A stretch of DNA of 64,000 nt from positions 2,666,001-2,730,000 of the forward strand of contig CP048685.1 of assembly GCA_015698285.1 (NCBI GenBank), read 5' to 3'. Positions 8,406-16,500 of the stretch are shown piece after piece; the first letter of the stretch is position 1, and every line of letters begins with the position of its first letter. Under the pieces are notes generated by a model, which saw nothing but the letters and a program-made list of their open reading frames with translations, was not told where the DNA came from and searched no databases. The translations under genes were made by a program, and so were the position numbers. Origin of the DNA: Candidatus Nitronauta litoralis (GTDB lineage Bacteria; Nitrospinota; Nitrospinia; Nitrospinales; Nitrospinaceae).

Positions 8406-9503
8406 ATGGGAAAAACATTTCCGGAAAAACTGACAATGTCTCAAGAGAACACCACAAGTGGTTCGGCAGAAGCAATAGATTTCAAGAAAACGGAAGAGCA
8501 GTTTGATTCTTTGCTGCGTTTTAAAAACCTCGATGAGCATCTGGATAAGGTGGGTTCGGTTCGAGAATCTTTTGAAGATGTGTTGGAGGTGGCAATTGCA
8601 GAAGCCTTTTGTGACGAAGGAGATGCGCAAGAGGCCAACCTGTTTCTTCACAGAATTTTATATCGAATAAATCGTCTCAAGCTCTTCTGGTATGACGACC
8701 TCAGTGAATACACGAATGAGACGTCTGTTTACATTTCTTCTGTCCGATCGAAGATCGAATCAGAGTGGCAGGAGTGGGAGTCAAAAAAGGTAGACTTTGA
8801 GTCTTTGAAACATCAGGAATTTGAAGCCACGGTACGTGAAAGGGTGGCCGAAGATCTTGCCACCAAACCAGATGAAACGGGAAAATATTTCAGGGATCAA
8901 ATGTCTCTTGAGGGATATCGTCATTTACTGGGGATCGCCTCTCTGGACGGACTGGTGGAGGCAAGTCAACTTTCCCGGGTTTTAGGGGGAGTCGGTAACA
9001 AGATTCAATCGATGCTCACCCGGATTTTACTGGAAGAATATGGTGGGGGAAGGTTAGCTAAAAAACATTCATCCTTTTTTTCTGCCATGCTGGTGGAACT
9101 AGGCATGAACTCTGAGCCGGAGGCATACAGGGACCTCGCGCCCTGGGAAGTGCTTGCTAATATCAACCATAGTTTTTTCCTTAGCGAAAGGAAACGAAAT
9201 TTTCTTCGCTATGTGGGAGCCTTGCTGTATACAGAAGTGTCTGTTCCTTCTGCTTTTGAAAACTACCTTGAAGCAGGGAAACGTTTGGGGCTGTCTGATC
9301 AGGCGATCGGTTATTGGGATTTACATATCAAAGAAGATCAGCGCCACGGTCAGTGGATGCTTGAAGACGTGGCTTTGCCGCTGGCAGATATTTATAAAGA
9401 AAACTCCTGGGAGATACTTTGGGGATATGATCAGCAACGGCTTTTCAGCAAACGAATCGGTGAAGCGATTGTCAGGTCAATAAGTGAAGCAGAATTGGCT
9501 TGA
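8406..9503 (+). CDS. Haem-oxygenase-like di-iron (iron-containing redox enzyme) protein
   Basis: A 365-residue all-helical protein. The C-terminal two thirds carry the ligand pattern of haem-oxygenase-like di-iron oxidases: EEYGGGRLAKKH (E210/E211 and H221), E277 in LLYTEVSVPSAFENYLE, and HIKEDQRH (H307, E310, H314). The GALLYTEVSVPSAFENY region is typical of the iron-containing redox enzyme family (PF14518 type). Family members activate O2 to oxidise or cleave amino-acid-derived and fatty-acid substrates. The first 165 residues are an additional helical region I do not recognise. A start at the second Met (residue 11, ATG 8436) is also plausible. It is divergent from the EgtD-like gene, which suggests a shared small-molecule pathway. 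A terminator follows. Confidence 0.75.
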   Translation: MGKTFPEKLTMSQENTTSGSAEAIDFKKTEEQFDSLLRFKNLDEHLDKVGSVRESFEDVLEVAIAEAFCDEGDAQEANLFLHRILYRINRLKLFWYDDLSEYTNETSVYISSVRSKIESEWQEWESKKVDFESLKHQEFEATVRERVAEDLATKPDETGKYFRDQMSLEGYRHLLGIASLDGLVEASQLSRVLGGVGNKIQSMLTRILLEEYGGGRLAKKHSSFFSAMLVELGMNSEPEAYRDLAPWEVLANINHSFFLSERKRNFLRYVGALLYTEVSVPSAFENYLEAGKRLGLSDQAIGYWDLHIKEDQRHGQWMLEDVALPLADIYKENSWEILWGYDQQRLFSKRIGEAIVRSISEAELA

Positions 9504-9562
9504 GAATATATCGGGTGCGATGCAGAAAAATTAATAGCAGTTTTTTTTGATAAATTTGATAT

Positions 9563-9596
9563 AAAAGGCCCATCCTTGCAGCAGGACGGGCCTTTT
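9563..9596. terminator. Bidirectional Rho-independent terminator
   Basis: Hairpin AAAAGGCCC (9563-9571) / GGGCCTTTT (9588-9596), extended inside by TCCT/AGGA after one mismatch, with a 6-base loop. A-rich and T-rich flanks let it serve both converging genes, the di-iron protein and the chemoreceptor. Confidence 0.88.
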
Positions 9597-9619
9597 AATA
9601 TTGATTTTTAACTATTACT

Positions 9620-11509
9620 TTAAACCACTCCCTTGTTATTCAGAAAACTTGTGTATTGCTGGTCCGTTCCCATGATGTGTTGCACCAGCCAGTCCTTCAG
9701 AAAAGTCATCATTCTCGTTCCGACTCCGGCTTCACCTGATTTGTAGCGGTTTGCCAGGTCTCCAACCTGACTGAGCAGCTCCTCGTGTTTTGCTTTATGA
9801 GCATCCCGGTCCGGGTAACTGTGATCGCCAAATAACCTTTCTTCATAGGCAAAGTGTTTTTGCGTGAAACTGACCAGTTCGTCAAGCGTTTGATGAATTG
9901 AGCCTTCAGTATGGCCCAGCATGATTCCACGATAAACATCGTTGATCAGGTTAATCAGTCTTTTATGGTGATTGTCAATTTCCTGTATGTTCACACTTAA
10001 GGCATCGTTCCAATCCATTAATGTCATTGATTCGCTTTTAAAAGTGAACTTGCCCACTACCTGTTCAAGTATATGGGAGATTTCTGTTAAATCTTCCGCC
10101 GCTTTGTGAATGTTGATAGAGCCTCCTGAGGTTTCCTGAGCCGCTTGGGAAACTCCCTTGATATTTTCAGAAATTTCTGCTGAAGAGCGGGCTGCTTCAG
10201 AAAGGCTTCTCGACATTTCATTGGTAGTAGCGGTTTGCTCTTCGACTGCACTGGCGATTGTGGAAGAGATGTCGTTAATATTCCCAATGATAGTTCCGAT
10301 TTCTTCTATAGCCTGCGTAGCCTCTCGCGTATTGATCTGGATCTCCTCAATGGTCCCTCCGATATCACCGGTTGCCTGTGAAGTTTGATTTGCCAATTCT
10401 TTGACTTCGTTCGCGACAACCGCAAAACCCTTTCCAGACTCCCCGGCCCGGGCTGCCTCAATTGTTGCATTCAACGCAAGCAAATTGGTTTGCTCTGCAA
10501 TTGAATTAATCACTTTAATGACTTGCCCGATTTTTTCGCTGCTGGCCTCAAGTCGGGATACTTTCTGATTGGTTTCGTCAGCCTTTGACACAGCATCGAG
10601 TGTGACCTGCGCTGCCTGTGTGGAGTTTACTGCGATTTCCTTGATACTGACGGCCATTTCTTCTGCCCCTGCAGCAACACTTGAAACACTTTGATTGACA
10701 AGTTCTGTTGCCTTGGAAACCACTTCCACCTGGGCGGAGGTCTCTTCTGCACTTGCGGTTAACTGCATGCTGACTTCTTTCAATAATCCCCCGGCTTCAG
10801 TAATGTTTCCCGAATTGAACCCAATCGCAGAGATTTGTGTTCGAAGGTCCACGAGAAACCTGGAGAGTTTTTCTCCAACCTGTCCCGCAGCGTCTTTGCC
10901 AACAACACTGCACTGTTTCGTGAGGTCTCCTTCTGCGGCTGCGTTAAGAACTTCAAGGATTTGATCAACTTTTTCCTGGAGTTCTTTTGTCCTCATTTGT
11001 TCATTGGTCCGCAATTCTTCGGCTTCTTTTTCAAGCGCCAGCTGTTTTGAAACCTCTTCCCAATTGACGATATAACCAAGTACCGTTTTGTTCGTGGCCG
11101 ATATTGCATTGATCTGGGTTTTTAAAGAAACGTTTCCAAAGGTGAAGGTTGCGCAATGTGGAAGATTTGCCGGATTTTCTAAAATCGCTTCTACTCTTTT
11201 AGGATCCTTGTGAAAGCGATGGATGGATCCCCCCAGGAGATTGTCGATTTGAACACCAAAATTTTCAAAAACCTCCTTTTCAATTACTCGGCAGGTTTTT
11301 TCTGCTTTAGTGTTCATGTAGACCAGCGTCAGGTTCTTATCTGCAATGAAAACATTTGTGTCCAGGTTGTCGAGGCAGGCTTTAAGCCCTGAAATAGAAC
11401 CCATGAGCTTTCCATTCCCATTTCCGAAAAAACGTCGGGTCCATCCGGTTTTGTCAACAGGCTTGTTTAGGGACAAGGCCGACCCTCTTGGCTCAAAAGT
11501 GGTTTTCAT
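9620..11509 (-). CDS. Soluble PAS chemoreceptor with C-terminal hemerythrin domain
   Basis: A 629-residue methyl-accepting chemotaxis protein without membrane helices, so cytoplasmic. A PAS-like domain occupies about residues 40-160 ([15 protein letters not shown] near its start), followed by a HAMP-like stretch and a long coiled-coil signalling domain. The conserved hairpin tip is [19 protein letters not shown], followed by [13 protein letters not shown]. Residues 498-629 form a bacteriohemerythrin with a full set of di-iron ligands: H514 or H515, H552, E556, H571, H575, H611 and D616. Hemerythrins bind O2 or NO reversibly, so this is probably an oxygen or redox sensor for taxis. The ribosome-binding site is GGAAGGAG. 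No che genes lie nearby. Confidence 0.93.
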   Translation of the reverse strand: MKTTFEPRGSALSLNKPVDKTGWTRRFFGNGNGKLMGSISGLKACLDNLDTNVFIADKNLTLVYMNTKAEKTCRVIEKEVFENFGVQIDNLLGGSIHRFHKDPKRVEAILENPANLPHCATFTFGNVSLKTQINAISATNKTVLGYIVNWEEVSKQLALEKEAEELRTNEQMRTKELQEKVDQILEVLNAAAEGDLTKQCSVVGKDAAGQVGEKLSRFLVDLRTQISAIGFNSGNITEAGGLLKEVSMQLTASAEETSAQVEVVSKATELVNQSVSSVAAGAEEMAVSIKEIAVNSTQAAQVTLDAVSKADETNQKVSRLEASSEKIGQVIKVINSIAEQTNLLALNATIEAARAGESGKGFAVVANEVKELANQTSQATGDIGGTIEEIQINTREATQAIEEIGTIIGNINDISSTIASAVEEQTATTNEMSRSLSEAARSSAEISENIKGVSQAAQETSGGSINIHKAAEDLTEISHILEQVVGKFTFKSESMTLMDWNDALSVNIQEIDNHHKRLINLINDVYRGIMLGHTEGSIHQTLDELVSFTQKHFAYEERLFGDHSYPDRDAHKAKHEELLSQVGDLANRYKSGEAGVGTRMMTFLKDWLVQHIMGTDQQYTSFLNNKGVV

Positions 11510-11965
11510 GGCATAGTTTCTCCTTCCCTGAAATAATAAATATCAAGACATGTCCCAGGTAGAAAATTTTTATTTTTATGGAGATGCCTTGTATGTCGAA
11601 AGTAAATCTGAATTTTTTTCTCAGTTAACAACTTTAAAAAAATGGAAGTTAAATGAGCCTGGTGAAACCATAAGGGTAAATCAGGAAATGTTGAGTCTTG
11701 GAAGAAGCCTCGGGCGCTAACTTTTTAGCCCGCTCAGGCAATCGACTAAACAATACATTTCCATTTTTTAGGCTAAGGCAGGGAATTATAAAAAGAAAGG
11801 TATAATAATAAACAATTGGTGTTTTTTTTCTGTATGCCCGGGGTGAGGGTGCTTTAATGAAAGGTACTTCGACTTTAAAGCCGGAGAACTTGTTGAATGA
11901 AAAGATGAGTTTCCAGGGAATAAGATGGAGGTGAATCGTTGTTTATAAAACTGATCGAGTGGGGA
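11510..11965. other. Intergenic region with weak hairpin
   Basis: About 455 bases between the chemoreceptor start and the ferritin-like gene end, AT-rich. A hairpin GGGC-GC-TAA / TTAGCCC lies near 11711-11732. I see no credible gene. The chemoreceptor promoter should lie at the left end of this stretch. Confidence 0.4.
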
Positions 11966-12466
11966 TTAGGGAGTGCTGTATTTTGCGTGTAGTGCCTTCA
12001 TATAGTGGAGATGTTCCATCTCTGCTTTTTCCAACATAGCCAGAACTGTTTTAGCCTCTAAATTGTTGCAAAATTCGCCCAGGAGCCTGTAAAACTCCAT
12101 CGAAATCATTTCTGCCTCAATAGCAAACTCAATAGCTTCATTTACGGAAGGAAAAGGGTTTTCCTCCCTTTCCCATTCATCAATATCTGGGAAAATATCA
12201 GTCTGAAATAATTTTTCTACAGCTTCGCGCAATTCTTCATTATCATCCCAGCCATAGTCTTTCCCCTTTTTTTCAGCAATTAAATTAATGAATTGGCGTT
12301 CATGGCGCGTTTCCTCCTGCGCCATATGGGAAAGAAAATCCTTGATTTCAGGAATGGGGACCAATTCAGCCAGTTTTTCGTAAAAATATTGGCCTTCCCG
12401 CTCAATTTTAAGGGAAATATCGAGAATTTCTTTGTCTGTAATCTGTTCGCAAACCGGTCCGAGCAT
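11966..12466 (-). CDS. Ferritin-like / rubrerythrin-type di-iron protein
   Basis: A 166-residue four-helix protein with carboxylate and ExxH motifs for a di-iron site: a glutamate near residue 22-24 (KIEREGQYFYEKL), E52-x-x-H55 (EETRH), E117/E119 (AIEAEMISMEFY) and E149-x-x-H152 (EKAEMEHLHYM). The C-terminal rubredoxin domain of classical rubrerythrins is absent. Related erythrin-vacuolar and rubrerythrin-like proteins act in peroxide detoxification or iron handling in the cytoplasm. It is a single gene on the minus strand, divergent from the ECF sigma factor gene. Its position near a hemerythrin receptor and a di-iron oxidase is suggestive of an iron/oxygen theme. Confidence 0.85.
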   Translation of the reverse strand: MLGPVCEQITDKEILDISLKIEREGQYFYEKLAELVPIPEIKDFLSHMAQEETRHERQFINLIAEKKGKDYGWDDNEELREAVEKLFQTDIFPDIDEWEREENPFPSVNEAIEFAIEAEMISMEFYRLLGEFCNNLEAKTVLAMLEKAEMEHLHYMKALHAKYSTP

Positions 12467-12610
12467 GGTAATCCTTTTTGACTTAATGCATTTAATTATA
12501 CCATTTTGTTCTGGAAAAAGAACTCAAATGATTGTCTAAAGTGATTTGCGAATTAACCGTTGATTTTTTGGCCTGTATCTTATAATTTCCCTTATATAAT
12601 CTCGATAGTT

Positions 12611-13222
12611 ATGTCTGAAAATGCAGATTTGGTTTGCAACTCAGGCTATTTCAAAATTCAAAGTTCATGCTGGTATCTTTTGGAAAAATTCGCCACAAAT
12701 ATTGGAGAGGGTTCCTCTGAGGAAGCCCGAAAGCACTTACTGCCTCATCTGGATTTGATTTTCAGGTGCGCCTACAGAATGACAGGTAGGAGGCAGGATG
12801 CTGAAGATCTTTCCCAGGAGACTTATTATTTTGCCTTTAAGAATTTTGAGCAACTTAAGGATCAAGCCAAAGCTAAAAGCTGGCTTTTTTCCATATTAAG
12901 AAACCTGTTTTTAAAAGAGATCGAAAAAACAAAAAAGAAAACATTTCTTGAATTTGATTCTATTAGCAGCGCTCTCGGGGGCAAAACCAATATCGAACAG
13001 GAGTTTCTGGACAATGAAACCGCGAACTCCATCCGAGAAGTGCTTGAAACTCTGGAACCCCGCCTGAAACTCCCCATTAAAATGTTTTACTTTGAGAAAA
13101 AATCCTACAAAGAGATCGCTTCGACTATGGACTTGCCTATGGGCACTGTCATGTCCCGCATAGCCCGCGCCAAAGTCAACTTGAAAAGAAAACTGTCCAG
13201 AAATGGCAAGCTAAATATATAG
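12611..13222 (+). CDS. ECF-family RNA polymerase sigma factor
   Basis: A sigma-70 region 2 signature (LIFRCAYRMTGRRQDAEDLSQETYYFAFKNFEQL, seen in two halves) is followed by KAKSWLFSILRNLFL. Region 4 has a helix-turn-helix (KSYKEIASTMDLPMGTVMSRIARAKVNLKRKL). The frame extends up to 12560, but ATG 12611 is preferred because -10-like TATAAT boxes lie at 12581 and 12595, inside the longer frame; the protein is then about 203 residues. No ribosome-binding site is obvious. There is no anti-sigma gene on either side, which is unusual for ECF factors. The next gene downstream, 342 bases away, is the giant multicopper oxidase, a possible target. Confidence 0.9.
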   Translation: MSENADLVCNSGYFKIQSSCWYLLEKFATNIGEGSSEEARKHLLPHLDLIFRCAYRMTGRRQDAEDLSQETYYFAFKNFEQLKDQAKAKSWLFSILRNLFLKEIEKTKKKTFLEFDSISSALGGKTNIEQEFLDNETANSIREVLETLEPRLKLPIKMFYFEKKSYKEIASTMDLPMGTVMSRIARAKVNLKRKLSRNGKLNI

Positions 13223-13482
13223 TTCCTTTCCTCCTGCATTTTCTTCCCAGATATTTCAGTTGAGCTTCAATAACTTTTAGTTTTTCAATTTTGGTTTCCA
13301 TACTTCTGAAAAAACTAAGGTTAGGCGGCTTGGTCCGTGTTCGCTTCCCTGCTTGAGTCTACAAGTCTATCCAAAATAGAAATTTTCATACAGTTTGATG
13401 GAATAAATTGCCTTCAAATCGGATCAACAATGCAATGGCCCATACTCTGACTAGAGCAGAGGCCTGTCAAATTTGATGAAGG

Positions 13483-13518
13483 CACTATTTTTATCCTTGG
13501 TTCAAATAGTGTTTTTAT
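13483..13518 (+). promoter_or_regulatory. Inverted repeat followed by T-run upstream of the multicopper oxidase
   Basis: Within the 342-base gap 13223-13564, which shows no gene, CACTATTT (13483-13490) and AAATAGTG (13504-13511) form a perfect 8-bp inverted repeat with a 13-base loop, followed by TTTTTAT. It lies about 50 bases before the oxidase start codon. It may be a weak terminator/attenuator of the oxidase leader or an operator; the sequence does not decide. Confidence 0.4.
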
Positions 13519-13564
13519 AGGTAGAAGAATTTTTTTTGTCATACCTTTCAGGAGGGAGCTACAA

Positions 13565-16500
13565 ATGAGGAAGGTGCCAAGCTATTTGGTCGTTATGTTG
13601 GCTCTGGCTTTGATCTTCCCTGTGGCAACTGTTTGGGGTAATCCTCATCAGGGTCATGGGAAGGGACAAGGTTCAGTGGATCGACCCATCTGGTTGGAAA
13701 AGCTGGAAAACCAGGTGCAGTACGAAGAAATGATGGAAGGAAGGGTGGGCGATCAGAAACGTCTGGACAAGACATTCATGTCCTTGATGGATCGCCTGAA
13801 GGGGAAGTTAAAGGAACATGCTTCGCCTGCGTCATCCGGCGGTGGTTTTCATGATTCCTGGGCGGCCCATCAGTTGCAAAACGGTTATCTGTTGGGACCG
13901 ACAGCGGAAGCAGCCAGTGAAGTTCGTCAGGGCGGGCATTGCCCGGCGGGCGTTCCTACCAGGGAATATGACATCACTGCCATCAACGTGGAAATCACGT
14001 TGAATCAGTGGGGGGATTATTTTCCCGGTTACATGTTTGCCTTGACCAAGGATATCCCTAAAATTCGCGCGGAAGAAGAAAAGAACGCTGCGGCTCGAGA
14101 GGATGAATTGGATCCGGGTGCTGTGTCCACTGGTTTGCAGGGCGATGCGATTTCTCCGATGACCATTCGTGGGAATCAGGGGGAATGTGTTCGCTTCAAG
14201 GTCACCAATCAAGTTGAAGATGAATCGGTGGGTTTTCAGGTCAATGGCTCTGCCATGATCATCAGTGACTCCGGTCAGCCCAATACGGCGGCCACACCGG
14301 GTGCGATCATCCCGGCTGGTGAAACCCAGAACTTCGAATGGTACATTCCGGTTGACGAGCAGGAAGGCAGTCATTTGATTCAGAGTCATGGTGGACGCGA
14401 TCCTTCTTCTCTGGGTCTGATCGGTGCTTTCATTGTTGAGCCGCGCGGTTCTGAATACCTCGACCCGTGGACCGGAGAGCCGCTCGAAAATGGCTGGATG
14501 GCGATGATCTCTCACAAGGACACCAAGGACTTTCGTGAGTTCGCGCTGTTCTATCATGAAGTTGGCGACGAATCCTTTCGCCCGCTCAACCGCCATGGAG
14601 AGATGATTCCGCAGCGCGATCCGCAGACCGACGCTTACCGTCCTTCTGCCCGCGCAATGAACTATCGCTCTGAGCCTTTCGGGATCAATAATCTGGCGGT
14701 TCAGGAGAAGATGTTTCATTATGAAGATGAATCACTGGCCTACAGTTCGTACACTTTTGCAGACGTTCCCACGACCGTTCCAAGGTCTTACATGGGGGAT
14801 CCTGTAAAGTTCCGCCTGATCCATGGTGGCGGTGAAGTGTTCCATTCGCATCATCCACACGGCGGTACGATTCGTTGGACCCGTTCTCCAAAGCGGGAGC
14901 CAGGCATCGAAAACCTGTTGACTGCTGCTTACGACGGTCCTGTTAAATACCCTGTTGTTCGCACCACAACTGACCGCGTTGACGTGGAAGTTATTGGGCC
15001 TTCTGAAGCCATTGATCTGGAAACCGAGTGTGGTTCCGGTCTTTGTCAGAAGCTGGCAGGGGACTTTCTGTTCCATTGTCACGTAGCGCATCACTATGTT
15101 GCGGGTATGTGGGGTTACTGGCGTGTGTACAACACACTGCAGTATGGTAACTATCCGAAAGGCAGTACTGACGTTATGCGTCCCCTGGTTGAGCTTCCAG
15201 ATCGCAAAGGATACATCCCAAAAGGTGTGCACTCCGATACTCTGGTTGGCAAAACCATGAACTGGTACGGTAAGAAGTTCAAACTGGTTGGCAGTGGAGA
15301 CAGCAAGTGGGACCAGGATGTTCCAGTTGTAAACATCCACGACTGGGTCAAACAGATGCTGCCGCCCCAGGGCAAGCCCGGACACACCGACGATGAAAAA
15401 GGCCAGATTCTGGCTTACGACGGGACCGTCTGGGATTACGCCTGGAATGGCAACAAGGCCATGTCTGAGCGTGAAGCGACTTATGCAATGGCGAAGTACA
15501 AATCGCCAATGCCTGGCAAGCGCTTCCCGCTTCAGTTCCATCCGACCAACGGGAAACTGGCGTGGCCTCACATGACACCGCATTTTGGCAAGCGCGTTCC
15601 GTTTGCGCGGCATCATGGTGGAGCTCCCTGGCTTGAGCCTTTTCATAACCTTCGGGACAACAAAATCATTTCCAAGACAGAATCCGGAAGTGGTCGTTCT
15701 GATGCGTCAATGGAAAGCAGCGCACCCGCGAAACCGGGTGAGCAGGGTCGTTGGAGCTTGTGCCCGGAAGGTGCAGGCCGTAAGCAGTACAACCTGCACT
15801 TCATCAACACTCCGATTGAACTTTCCGGGGCGTATGGTGACACCAAGCCGATCATTGATAAGTACGGCTTGATCTATGTCATCGATGAAGACATGGCTGA
15901 AGTAAAAGCTGATCCGAAGAAAGCGATCCCACTGGTAATTCGCGCTAACGTTTATGACTGCGTTGATGTGCTTCTCTCCAGTGAATGGAACGATGATGAC
16001 TTCACAAACTTCCAGATGTCGAAGATCAACATCCATCCGCATTTCTTCCAGTTCGACAATCAGGCGTCTGATGGCGTTATCTCTGGTTTCTCTTACGACC
16101 AGTCAATGCGTTCCTATCGCCAGTTTGAAAAGAAACAAAAAGATGGCCACCATGTGGGCATGCCGGTACCGATGAATGCCAAGGTTCTGGAGGACACCAA
16201 ACCGGGTGACAAAACGGTAAAGGTTGAGTTGGCGCACCATGCCACCATGTTCCACGAAGGTGCTGACATTATCGTGGGCATTGAAGTTCCCAACGGTAAG
16301 GATGCACGGTGGATTGAAAAGATTGAACCCAAGCCCAACACGGCAAAGGACTACAAGTACACGATCACCTTCACTGAAGGCATGACTCATCCTCATAAGA
16401 AGGGTCAGATCGTTACTGCGGAATACGTCCGGTACCGCTGGTGGGTGGATGCCGATCTCGGTCTGGTGTTCTGGCACGATCACGCTTTTGGTGCCACGAC

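Noticed and set aside
11640-11760. Possible cyclic-di-GMP-type riboswitch before the chemoreceptor
   Set aside because: Only a short hairpin is present; the conserved core sequences are missing and the orientation does not fit the chemoreceptor start.
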